Assembly: GCA_003254885.1 (NCBI GenBank)
Contig: QANT01001841.1
Coordinates: forward strand, 1-54,239
DNA: 54,239 nt
Origin: Purshia tridentata
Lineage: Eukaryota > Streptophyta > Magnoliopsida > Rosales > Rosaceae
Direction: 5' to 3'
The translations under genes were made by a program, and so were the position numbers. The stretch's first letter is position 1. The number at the start of each line of letters is the position of its first letter. Below the pieces are notes generated by a model. The model was not told the origin of the DNA, ran no database searches, and worked only from the letters and a program-made list of their open reading frames with translations. Shown here piece by piece: positions 12,285 to 21,831 of this stretch.

Positions 12285-13136
12285 ATTTCCATTTTTCAGA
12301 GAGGCAATTTTCCTTTGGCATTTCTCGAATCTAGCAGGAAAAAAATTAATAAATTGCTAAGAGAAAATTAATCTTAAAATTTATTTGCTTAAAATCCAAA
12401 TCACTAGAAAATAAGGCTGCTTCAGAAATGCCAAATCACTTTGTACACTCTATCATCGAATTTAGGGAATTGAATTCGCTTGTGCAATCCATGCATTAGT
12501 AAAGTGCAGTCATGGCATTAAAATTAGTACTTCGGCATCTTCCTGAAAATCTGAGACATTTCAGCATACGTTCAGCCCAAATGAAAAATGAAATTCTAGT
12601 TTTTGTTTTTTACTTTTTTAATGAAAAGGTAGGATGAGAAATTCAAAAGAGTACTTTTAGTTATGGAAATTGGAATTTTTGGGGAGTTTTATTTAATTAA
12701 TCATTTCACTGGTTGACACCATCCTGGTTCCACTCACCTGCTGTTTGGCTATTGAAATGGAATTACTTAACAATCTATACCAAAGAGCTTATGCAGCTAC
12801 CCCAAGCATAATCAGCCTACTCAAAGAGACAATGACTGCTGCTCAATGACTTCTGGAACCATTTCTCTGAGCACCATTCTTTACAATGATTTCCTCTTCT
12901 TTTTGGGCAGCTATAAGGGCAAAGTGAATTGTGAAGGTTTTACCTTCAAAATTTCCTCTGGTTATATCTAAGTCAACATGAGAATTGTCCAGTTCAGTCT
13001 TCAAGGTGCCACACACAAGCAGAGTAGTTCTTAATTTCATGTATGAGTTGTTTACCATCCCTTCAAGCCTTTCCCTGTTTCGACTTATGATTAATCGTTA
13101 TCATGCCATGATTGCATCAGCTGCAAGCCTAGCAAT
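12285..13136. other. Spacer and 3' flank of the PPR gene
   Basis: No gene is supported. A 71-codon ATG frame on the minus strand (13058-12843) follows the PPR stop closely, but it has no recognisable domain and most likely lies in the PPR 3' untranslated region. Confidence 0.5.
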
Positions 13137-14564
13137 TCAACTTGTGACTTCAATCCAGCTACATCCAATATCTTTCCTTAAACCCTTTTCTTTCATCAGC
13201 TCCCTCAGATGATCAATCTCATGCCACATTCCAAACCGAGCGTATAAGTTCGATAACATAACATAAATACCATCATTCTGAGGATCCAACTCAAGTGCCT
13301 TTTGAGCAGCAAGTTTACCCAATTCAATATCCCCTTGATCTCTGCAAGCAGTAAGCAAAGCCCCCCACATAGAGACACTGCAGCTGCTGTGACCTTTATG
13401 AAGCATCTCATTAACCAGCTTCCACGCCTTACCCAATTCACCAGCCCTACAGAGCAAATCAACTAGACAGCTGTAGTGCTCTGGACCAGGTTTTAACCCA
13501 AAGTCATGTGCCATGGATTCAAAATACTCAATGCCAAGGTGCAATTGGCCGGTGTGAGCACAAGCTGAGATGACTGTCACAAATGCCACCCCATCCGGTT
13601 TAATTCCTTCAGTCAACATATCTCTGAACAATCCAATGACCTCTTCATGTTGTCCATTTCTACCGTATACACCAAGCAGTGAAGTCCACGTAACCACATC
13701 TCTTTTTCCTTCTTTTCCAGCAAAATTGAAAACTTGCCAAGCCTTTGCAACCAGGCCACATTTACCATACATTTCAATCAATGAACTCTGCAGAAACACA
13801 TCACTTCCCACATCATAAATTGAACGGATGAGATAAGCATGCACCTGCCTACCCAATTCAATTGCAGTTAGCCCAGCACATGCACGTAATGTTGCCGATA
13901 AAGTGAAGTGATCATAATCCAAACTCAGTTCGGGCATCATGCGGATCAATTCTAGCCCCTCAATCCACAACTTGGCCTCACCATAACCTGATAAAAGCGC
14001 ATTTGCACAAACATTGTTCCTAACCGGCATTTCATCGAACAAAATTTCTGCATCTTCAATGAACATTGATTTAGCGTACAAATCAATCAGAGCACTACCA
14101 ACAAAAACACTAGAACACCAGCCTGATTTTGTCACATAGGCATGTATCTTCCTACCAAAGTTAACATCTCTAATGGAAGATGAAGCAGTTAATGAACTGC
14201 ACAAAGCATACGTATCTATAGAAATACCACTACTATGCATGAAAGAGAAGGTTTTCAGGGCAAGAAAACTAAACCCATTTCGGCAAAAATCAGATATTAA
14301 CACGTTGAAGGGTAATGGGTTACTGGGTTTAATGCATTTGAAGAAGTTTTCTGAGGTCAGAAGGTTGTTTTGGGGAAGGCATTTGGTGTATGAGAGGATG
14401 AGTTTAGCTTGAAAATAAGGGGATGTAAAAAGCAAACCTGTTGTTAGTAGGTGAGCATGGAGTTTCTTAACGGCACTGATATTCTTGGTTTGAGAAATTT
14501 GGTGTATATAACGAGTAATGGCATCAAAGATTTGTGCTTTATATAAGGGGGAATGGTTGGACAT
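13137..14564 (-). CDS. Pentatricopeptide repeat protein, PLS class with E domain
   Basis: Intronless PPR protein of 475 aa. PLS-class PPRs bind single-stranded RNA in plastids or mitochondria and usually guide C-to-U editing. Repeated degenerate 31-36-residue units run through the protein. Recognisable units include VFVGSALIDLYAKSMFIEDA, VFLQSSLIEMYGKCGLVAKA, VVTWTSLLGVYGRNGQHEEV and GVAFVTVISACAHTGQLHLG, followed by HYSCLVDLLCRAGELGKAW. The C-terminus has the E/E+ signature (ISMWGALLTAC-like, then LDPQNDGIYVMLSNLYA and ending CSWIEV). There is no DYW deaminase domain, so any editing role would need a DYW partner in trans. I place the start at the ATG at 14564; the frame stays open upstream only to a GTG 13 codons earlier. 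The N-terminus carries no obvious targeting motif beyond being Ser/Thr- and Lys-containing. Confidence 0.9.
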   Translation of the reverse strand: MSNHSPLYKAQIFDAITRYIHQISQTKNISAVKKLHAHLLTTGLLFTSPYFQAKLILSYTKCLPQNNLLTSENFFKCIKPSNPLPFNVLISDFCRNGFSFLALKTFSFMHSSGISIDTYALCSSLTASSSIRDVNFGRKIHAYVTKSGWCSSVFVGSALIDLYAKSMFIEDAEILFDEMPVRNNVCANALLSGYGEAKLWIEGLELIRMMPELSLDYDHFTLSATLRACAGLTAIELGRQVHAYLIRSIYDVGSDVFLQSSLIEMYGKCGLVAKAWQVFNFAGKEGKRDVVTWTSLLGVYGRNGQHEEVIGLFRDMLTEGIKPDGVAFVTVISACAHTGQLHLGIEYFESMAHDFGLKPGPEHYSCLVDLLCRAGELGKAWKLVNEMLHKGHSSCSVSMWGALLTACRDQGDIELGKLAAQKALELDPQNDGIYVMLSNLYARFGMWHEIDHLRELMKEKGLRKDIGCSWIEVTS

Positions 14565-14923
14565 CAAAACATTCAAAACAGAATGAGTAAGGTTTGGTTG
14601 CACGACTAACCTGAGGAAAATTATTGTGTACTGTATGCGTATGCCTTATACTAGCATAGCATCTATTCTCTCAAATCTCACAGGGGTAGTTTGGTCACTA
14701 TGCAACTCTATGGTATTTTTTATCGACGGATTTTGGGTTGGCTCTTGGGTTAGCCTGAATGGTAATAGTTCGATTCTAACAAAAAAAGTGGCACTATAGC
14801 CAACCCCAATTCCATTTTTACAACCCCACAACCTTTTTAAAAAGAATGAGAGTTTGAATCAATTTGCCACTTTAATTAATTTAAGAAAAATTTGCAATAT
14901 CATGCCTCCATTCAATTCTGTTA

Positions 14924-15262
14924 GGCTTTCCGTAAATAAAAAATCAAGTGAGACACACGTGCCCATTTTATCTGGGCTTTTTTGTCATTTCAAGCCTTAT
15001 CCTTTTTCCTTCCCCCTCTCTCTCTCTCCAACTCCAAGGTTGGACCTTTCTACATTGTTTAATGAAGAGAACGACCTGATGGAGAAAAGAGAGTGGGATG
15101 AGTTTTTGGTGAGGGATGTTGGAGACTCGTTGATACTGGGTTCATGGATGAGAGCTGCAAGTGTGAGGCTGACCATGGTGTTGGAGAGAGAGAGAGAGAG
15201 GAAAAACTCCCTTAAAAATGGGGCACATGTGTCTCACGTGGTCTTTTTTGATGGAAAAGGAT
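14924..15262. mobile_element. Foldback/MITE-like element with G-box-containing arms
   Basis: GTGAGACACACGTGCCCATT at 14949-14968 is matched in inverted orientation by AATGGGGCACATGTGTCTCAC at about 15217-15237. A second inverted pair, CT-repeat plus CCAACTCC at about 15016-15035 and GGTGTTGGAGAGAGAG at about 15177-15196, shows that the arms are long and imperfect. Total length is about 340 bp. The left arm and right arm both contain an ACGTG core. The centre stays open for 136 codons on the plus strand, but half of that is inverted-repeat arm, so I do not call it coding. Confidence 0.6.
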
Positions 15263-15860
15263 AGAGTCGTGACATGCAAATATTTTAAAATCAAGATTTT
15301 TTAATTTAAATAGTGAAGTAGAAACAAGTTCATAATCTAGCTAGGTGAGTGATTTCTAAAAAGCCTTTATTCTTTTGACAAGGAAAACATAACGGGCAGC
15401 CCAAGAAGAAGAAAAAAATAGGCCAACCTAACATAACTAACAACGATAAACAGAAAGCCCAAATAAAATAACAAAGGACGCATATCAGAGCAAGCCCATA
15501 GCCAAAAGTCACGGCCGCTTCAATACAGTATTTTATGTCTTTCCTAGATGTTAAACAACTAGTTTTATACTTTTTTATTGGTTGCCTAAGTGTTTAATAA
15601 CGTTATATATACTCTCAGATATAATCGTTTAAAACTTGTAGTATGGATATACAATATGGTAAAAGAACCATAAAATGTGTATAGGTTGGAATATGCATAA
15701 AAAATGCCGGTAAGAATCAATTTTTTATTTTTTTATTTTTACGTTAAGACCACCTAAAAAGGATTGCACGTGAATATTAGTTTTATATTGGTTAAGCAAA
15801 GTGATGTCTAATAAAACTAAATATACTAATGGAGTATCAATTCCACCTAAATTTTAAAAG

Positions 15861-16042
15861 CTGAGAACACCAGAGAATGTGAAGACTTAATTGGATTAGT
15901 TGTGGCCACCGCATGTGATGCTTGTGTAGATATAGATGAATGATGTGTGGAGCTGAGAACACCAGAGAATGTGAAGACTTAATTGGATTAGTTGTGGCCA
16001 CCGCATATGATGCTTGTGTAGATATAGATGAATGATGTGTGG
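15861..16042. repeat. Near-identical tandem duplication, 92-bp period
   Basis: The unit starts CTGAGAACACCAGAGAATGT at 15861 and again at 15953. The two copies differ at only one visible position in the shared part (GCATGTGATG versus GCATATGATG). Near-identity suggests a very recent event. Confidence 0.95.
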
Positions 16043-16604
16043 TATGCATGAAATCTTTTGGGGTTGTTTGAGTGATTGGTGAAGAGGCATTTTGGTCTGG
16101 TATATGCTTTAATTGCGTACAAGTTAGAAATTGGAACATAGCTGCTGATGATGATGAGGCTTTCACATGATTCTGTCTTCAAACTATTCAACAAAGATTG
16201 GGGACTTCAAAATCATTTTGGGCCCAATTTGTACATAAACACTATGCCCTACAACATCGAATATATTATGCCAATGGAGTGCCAATGTGCCATAAAAAGA
16301 TTGGTAGCTAGTGGACAGCTGGTTGGTCAACAGTGGATGTAAATTTGTATACAAACATAAGTGTCCTTCAATGTCCAATATGCCAAGGGTTGGCCAAGGA
16401 AACAACATTAAATGGACAGTTGAGTTAATGCATGGTTGCTCAAAGTTGCCAATTAGAACAATGTGACCTGTTGTTTTTGGAGATCGACATGCCTCAGACA
16501 TATCTAATATTGATCATTATAATGTTCTCTTTTCTTTTTGTTCTTTTATTTTTTGAAATAAAATTATTATAATGTTATTAAATGAAAGGAAATTACAAAG
16601 CCTT

Positions 16605-16690
16605 TGAAGTTAGTTCAAGTGATGAAGGTGAGTAGGATAAGAGTTATGATTAAACTAGGTCTAGATTCAACTCTCCAATATAACGACAAC
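16605..16690 (+). mobile_element. Degenerate tRNA-derived SINE head
   Basis: TAGTTCAAGTGATGAAGG resembles a pol III A box (TRGYNNARNNGG). About 45-50 bases downstream, TCTAGATTCAACTCTCC resembles a decayed B box (GGTTCRANYCC). Spacing and the intervening GGATAAGAGTTATGATT segment resemble the better-preserved copy at 18.2 kb. No clear tail or target duplication was identified. Confidence 0.35.
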
Positions 16691-17214
16691 AAAATGAAAG
16701 CAAATTACAAAGACTTAGTTTGTACAAATCAATCCTAAACTAAAAATGGGAACACAGAGAAGGAGATAGAATCAATAACCGCTACCACAAAATAATTTGC
16801 ATTAAATGTGATGGTTTGGTTTGATGGAATGAAGTGGAACCAGCCAACCTTGGAATGGAATGGAACAGATAGATAGCAACTTCGTTGTCAAACCATACAC
16901 TTCAGGTATGTGAACTTGACAATGAACCATAAAGTTTCAGGACGAGCATTCCCAAATTACAAAATAAGAAATACAATTCACTTAAGTTAAGCCTATAAAC
17001 TTCAAACTCCAAATCCTAATTTTTCGGTTCAAGACTTCAAACTTGAGACTTCCGACAACAAAAAACATAAAATACTTAAACCCCAAACTTGGGTCTAAGC
17101 TCCGCAACTTCAAACCTAGACCCAAAAGTCAGACCAGGAGTTTACACCTGGGACCAAGGATTTGGGAGGAAGCACAGGCAAAATCTCAACGTTAGGTAGC
17201 TTTAGGCCAAAATT

Positions 17215-17650
17215 AATTATAATCCTCAAGAGACTCTTCTCTGTGTGAGTATTGTGTTTTTTAGCTATTAATTCTCATATTTTATTTGCTTTCTTTTCCT
17301 TTTACTCTTTGGCATCTTCGTCCTCTCTTATTTGTCCATAAGTTGTTCTGGTTTTTGCTTATCTGGTAAATTTGAGTTCCGACGAAAACTTCTGTTGCAT
17401 TGTCATCTGGCCGGTCTGTACTCTACCAATTATAATCCTCAAGAGACTCTGTAATCTTTCTCTGTGTGAGTATTGTGTTTTTTAGCTATTTATTCTCATA
17501 TTTTATTTGCTTTCTTTTCCTTTTACTCTTTGGCATCTTCGTCCTCTCTTATTTGTCCATAAGTTGTTCTGGTTTTTGCTTATCTGGTAAATTTGAGTTC
17601 CGACGAAAACTTCTGTTGCATTGTCATCTGGCCGGTCTGTACTCTACCAA
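17215..17650. repeat. Two-copy tandem duplication, about 214-222 bp
   Basis: The segment starting AATTATAATCCTCAAGAGAC occurs at 17215 and 17429 and each copy ends GTCTGTACTCTACCAA. Copy 2 has a small insertion (GTAATCT) near its left end and a few substitutions. Copy 2 runs on into an open frame that encodes a Cys-rich, Lys-rich stretch (CHLC, CKSCCSC), but this frame has no ATG and no known domain, so no gene is called. Confidence 0.9.
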
Positions 17651-18114
17651 TCAAAGAAGAACCCTCTGATGCCGATGAGAAGGCGAAGAAAAACACCTGT
17701 CATCTTTGTGCTGAGATAACAATTTTGTTATCACAATCTAACAAGAACCAGCCCTTTTCTCTTAATAAACCCACATGCAAAAGCTGTTGTTCATGTAATA
17801 AGAAGATCATGAAGAAGAAAAAAAAGAACCCCTTGATCTTAATTCTTTTGGTGCAGAAAGGGAAGTCTATGAAGCTCTCCCAAACCTTGAGATTTTGCTT
17901 CATCTTATCCTTCATCATTCATTTTTAATCACTTATAAAGAGGTGCACACAATATACAATGTTTGAAAAAGATTAACATAGCATGAAGCTAAAATGCTAA
18001 AGAATCAGATATTAAGGGTAGTTCTGAAACAATAAAATTAATAGGAACGCAAGTGTTGAAAAGTGGAGTGTCAATATCGTCTACTTTGAATTAAAGTTTT
18101 ATATAATTAAAATC

Positions 18115-18290
18115 AGATATTAATATTACACAATAATCACTTTTTATTAGGTTAGTTTTATTGGTTACATTGAAGCCTTGAAGGGAATCGAACCCTTAAT
18201 CTGGTATAAAAGAAAATCATAACTTATTATAATCCTAACTCATTATCCCACATTCTCTCACCACTTGAGTTAATTCCAAAATCTTTCGTT
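18115..18290 (-). mobile_element. tRNA-derived SINE-like element
   Basis: On the minus strand, TTAACTCAAGTGGTGAGAG (around 18273-18255) matches the pol III A box, and GGGTTCGATTCCC (around 18197-18185) is a perfect B box. They are about 75 bases apart, slightly wide for a tRNA but normal for plant SINE heads. There is no folding acceptor stem or CCA-side pairing, so this is not a tRNA gene. The AT-rich sequence downstream on the minus strand would be the SINE body; its end is not defined. Confidence 0.55.
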
Positions 18291-18312
18291 AGATAAGTGT
18301 TCATTATCCACG

Positions 18313-18470
18313 ATCAATTTCGGCGAAATTTTCGTTTTTGGAGGGTGTCGAAACGAAATCACTCCCTCGTGTATTTTTCGTTTAAATTTCGAATATTTCG
18401 CCGAAATTTCGGCGAAATTTCGAAAAAGCTCGAAATTTGGCGAAATTTCGCTGAAATTTGGGCAGAAATT
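18313..18470. repeat. Cluster of palindromic CGAAATTTCG-type motifs
   Basis: At least ten overlapping copies of AAATTTCG/CGAAATTT and TTTCGGCGAAATTT occur in 160 bases on both orientations. Such subterminal motif clusters occur in plant DNA transposons, where transposase binds. No transposase frame or terminal repeat was found nearby, so the element type is open. A single N base lies downstream at 18632. Confidence 0.6.
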
Positions 18471-18998
18471 GACTGGGTTTATGTGGAGAAGAGCCTGAGA
18501 TTAATTTTCCGTTGGTGGGTTCGGAGGTAGGGGCTGAGAGATTGAGAACTGAAAGATGAGATGAATAGGAGGGTAGAGAAAGAAGAGAGAAAAGAGAAGA
18601 GAGATCTGGGGATCTCAGCTGGGGGAAGTGGNCAAATCTGCATTTAAGTTGTGTGCGAAGGTCCAAGTGGGTTTTTGCATCAACAATGGTGTCTTCGAAG
18701 GGATTAAATTTGAGCTAGTTTCCAAAATTTCTTGATATTATATACCGGAGTATAGCAATGATGACATTGAACCATAAAATGAAACAAGAAAAGATATGCA
18801 CCATGAGAACATCTTAAGAATTTAAAAGAAAAAATTCAATTGAATTTCATCATGTGAACTTTAAGTTTTGATGGTCAATTTCCTCTGGCCGCAGAAAGGA
18901 AGACAAGAAAAATAATGTACAAGAATCTTTTACAAAATTTTCTCTGCTAATTGATCATCTAAATAATTAGTGGACTGCATGCTGTTAAGGATCGATCA

Positions 18999-19307
18999 TC
19001 ACAATCCATTCAGGCGAGAAGTGAGGTCAATGAAGATGTCTTCTCTGCAAGGAATTGTGAGTCCCCCCGTCGGATAATTGTGTCCGAATTCCTCCACTGC
19101 CTTGCTTAGCAACTCCTGAAACGAAGGCTGACTCAAGATGGATATCGAAACCACAAATCTCTTCCTTTCGCTCTCTCCAACATACACTGCAATGTAGCCT
19201 TTTGGAACACCTGATGCAGTAGAACCTGCTACTCTGTTAGCAAACAAGCTCGACTGGCGCAGCATCTGCTTAACTTGCACAATGCCCCGAAATTGATTAA
19301 TAGCCAT
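18999..19307 (-). CDS. SAUR-like auxin-responsive protein, SAUR19-24/15A type
   Basis: SAUR protein of 102 aa, intronless, expected to act like other SAURs on PP2C.D phosphatases to promote cell expansion. Core motifs are VPKGYIAVYVGE (about residues 34-45), KRFVVSISILSQPSFQELLS (about 49-68) and EEFGHNYPTGGLTIPCRED (about 72-90), ending in DLTSRLNGL. The canonical motifs of this group read RFVVPISYLSQPSF and EEFGxDHPMGG; here the Pro of VPIS is Ser, Tyr is Ile, and DHPMGG is NYPTGG. These are unusual substitutions at well conserved sites, although the frame is intact. A TATTTATA box-like sequence sits about 120-130 bases upstream of the ATG on the minus strand. Confidence 0.92.
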   Translation of the reverse strand: MAINQFRGIVQVKQMLRQSSLFANRVAGSTASGVPKGYIAVYVGESERKRFVVSISILSQPSFQELLSKAVEEFGHNYPTGGLTIPCREDIFIDLTSRLNGL

Positions 19308-20165
19308 GCTTAACTAAATTATAAGTATCACTTTGATTTGAAGATCAAGTTGAAGCTAGAGGAAAGATTAATTTTCTCAATGTGATTGAGGACTCGAATT
19401 GCATTTTTCCATGGGATAATAAGCGAGTATAAATAGAGGAATCAAGTTGTGGAGACAACCCTATGGATCGAGAGAGAGTTTTGTACATTTTGTGAAGGAA
19501 ATTGGGTATAGACTAATTGTTGACATAAATGTTTGCAAAGGTCACATGGTTGTGTCTTCAAACTCATCCCCAAAATATAGTTACTGATTATGATTGTGTA
19601 CTTGTTGGGAGTCTTTCATGCATGACTTGTTAATTTTTGTGGCTGACCTTAAATAGCGGACAGCCATAGACACATATATGTTTGCAATTTCTTGACAATA
19701 ACATGTAAACGTACACTATATGGATCAGATTGGGGTTCAATAATATTATGGTATAATTATATATTAAGCCCTCTAAATATTTTTTTATTAAATACTACTG
19801 TCAGCTAATGCATACCCAACTTGTAATTAATAGAGACAAGATCTCTCGTTAGACAAAATGTTGAATTTTTATTCTCGCAAAATTTCAATATATATGATGA
19901 GTTTTTGTCTCTGTAGGTCGATCCTTCTCTTGCAACCTGTTTGCTACGTTTCTCAGTCCTCTTGAAAAGCACTGCTGGAAAATTCAGAGGATACTAGAGC
20001 TTCCGAAAGGATTGAAGAATAGGTTAACGACTATTTTATATTATCACATTTAATAGTTGGGTCCCCTTGGGTTATTATTTTCGGTTACTCTTTGGTTGAT
20101 TAAAATATTAATTGCTAAGTTAAATTGCCGACGGTTTATAATTGCTAAAATTGACATAATGCTAA

Positions 20166-20403
20166 GGCCTTTAGACCTATTTGTTTGGTTAAAAAAATAG
20201 ACATTTTGTAAAAAACTGATGATATATTGGGTAAGAACAAATTTTAAAAACTGTAGTGAGTTACTGTACTTTTGGAAAGCAGGTTCCTATCTGTTTTTAA
20301 AAACTGTAGTGAGTGACTACAAATAGTGAGTCATAACAATTTTTGGTTTATCACTCACAACAGTTTTTAGTATCTCACCCTAATTCCAAATGGACCCTAA
20401 ATG
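20166..20403. mobile_element. MITE-like element with GGNCC-ATTTGG type ends
   Basis: The left end reads TTTAGACCTATTTGTTTGG and the right end, read inverted, CATTTAGGGTCCATTTGG, so the ends form imperfect terminal inverted repeats of a type common in plant hAT/Mutator-related MITEs. Inside are two direct copies of TTTTAAAAACTGTAGTGAGT (near 20244 and 20297) and an inverted partner, TCACTCACAACAGTTTTTA, near 20350-20369. There is no coding potential. Confidence 0.55.
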
Positions 20404-20616
20404 CTTTACTTGTAAAAAAAATTAAGGGTGATTTATAGGCCGGTCCAATTTTTTCTTCTCTCTTAGACTAATACCCTAATATTTTTTTATTTTTGACTAA
20501 GGTCCAAAAATATTATCCAGATGTTTTTAATTTAAAAAATATGTAATATTATCCTAAAATTAATGATATGTAAATCTTAATATTATCCTAATATTATTAT
20601 AATATTATTCTAATTG

Positions 20617-20766
20617 TATATTACTTTAATATTATAATATTATATTATATATTCTAATTAATTATCATATTATCCTATAATTAATTATAGTATATTACTT
20701 TAATATTATAATATTATATTATATGTCCTAATTAATATTATCATATTATCCTATAATTAATTATAG
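20617..20766. repeat. AT-only tandem duplication, 74-bp period
   Basis: TATATTACTTTAATATTATA starts at 20617 and again at 20691, and both copies continue through CATATTATCCTATAATTAAT. Base composition is almost pure A+T. Confidence 0.8.
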
Positions 20767-20989
20767 GATTTAACTGTACCAAACGAACGATTGACTCTGG
20801 TTTGTAAATACATTTCAATTGTACCAATCAATTGATCGGCTATGATTTGTCGGCTTTTATGTTATGGTTTAGCAAAATCTCAGACCTAAACCCTAACATA
20901 ACGCCTCTATCAAATACATTCTATACCCTAGAAAGGGATGGGATGAAAAGATGAGATTTACCCTTAAAACTCAGGAAATGAAGCAACTC

Positions 20990-20992
<3 letters not shown>

Positions 20993-21022
<30 letters not shown>
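20993..21022. repeat. (AT)n microsatellite
   Basis: An uninterrupted TA/AT run of about 14-15 units between the second SAUR gene and the U-box kinase gene. The whole stretch 20770-21830 is otherwise featureless AT-rich spacer. Confidence 0.9.
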
Positions 21023-21024
<2 letters not shown>

Positions 21025-21831
21025 AACCCAAATATTGGTACAATTGAAATATACCTATATATATTTTTATTTTTTCTCTTACTTGTTTGATTATTTTTTA
21101 TGAGTTAATATATTTTTTATTATATAACATAAATGGATATTATCATTTATTATTTCAAATTAAAAAATATAAAACTAGATAATCTTGAAAGTTTTAATTA
21201 AATATGTCTGAACAGATATTATCTTTCATTTTTAAAATTAATTCATATTGATTGTCTTAATTTTAATAGATAATCTGAGTCAAAATTTTAAAAAGTCTAT
21301 TTTTTGGACCTCAGTCTAAACAATTGGATTTAAGTATTAACTTAAATTTATATATGGTTTTAGTCTAAATGATCCTTCAAAATTGGACCTATTTTTAATT
21401 ATTCCATTGATTATGATATAAGCAACCAAATGCTCGATATTTTTTAACTTTTCCCATAAGATTCAACATTTTAATGGCCTCATTGTTATAATTTTGAGAG
21501 ACTTAATTCACTGTTTGAGTTTGCAAGATAATAAAAAAAAAATAGTTTTTTTGTACAATTATGTGGAACAGGATGGATGATAATTTCCAATTTCCTAATT
21601 TGAAGGCAAAGACACCATGTTCTTTTAAGATCATTTTTATAAAAAAAAAACCCCCTATTTTTCTAAAACATCTTCTTAAAGCAGTAGTACTGTATTCCCT
21701 TTTATCATAAAATCATTTTCTATGGATGATATTATGTTGATTTGTAAGTATAGTGGTCCTAGTGTTGTAGGGCCAATTGGTATAATCATCGTGTACACAG
21801 ATAGTAAAGGAAACCAATATTCCTGAAACTT

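Noticed and set aside
12843-13058. 71-codon ATG frame just after the PPR stop
   Set aside because: No known domain; most likely 3' untranslated sequence.
14854-15264. 136-codon plus-strand frame
   Set aside because: Most of it is made of the inverted-repeat arms and CT/GA tracts of a foldback element.
17593-17928. Cys-rich 111-codon frame as a gene
   Set aside because: It begins with TTG, has no ATG and shows no known domain; reported only as an observation.
18180-18275. tRNA gene on the minus strand
   Set aside because: B box and A box are present, but there is no acceptor stem or anticodon arm pairing and the spacing is too wide; a SINE head fits better.
19915-20025. Exon-like stretch after TCTCTGTAG
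   Set aside because: The acceptor-like site is followed by a short open stretch with no recognisable protein motif and no partner exon.
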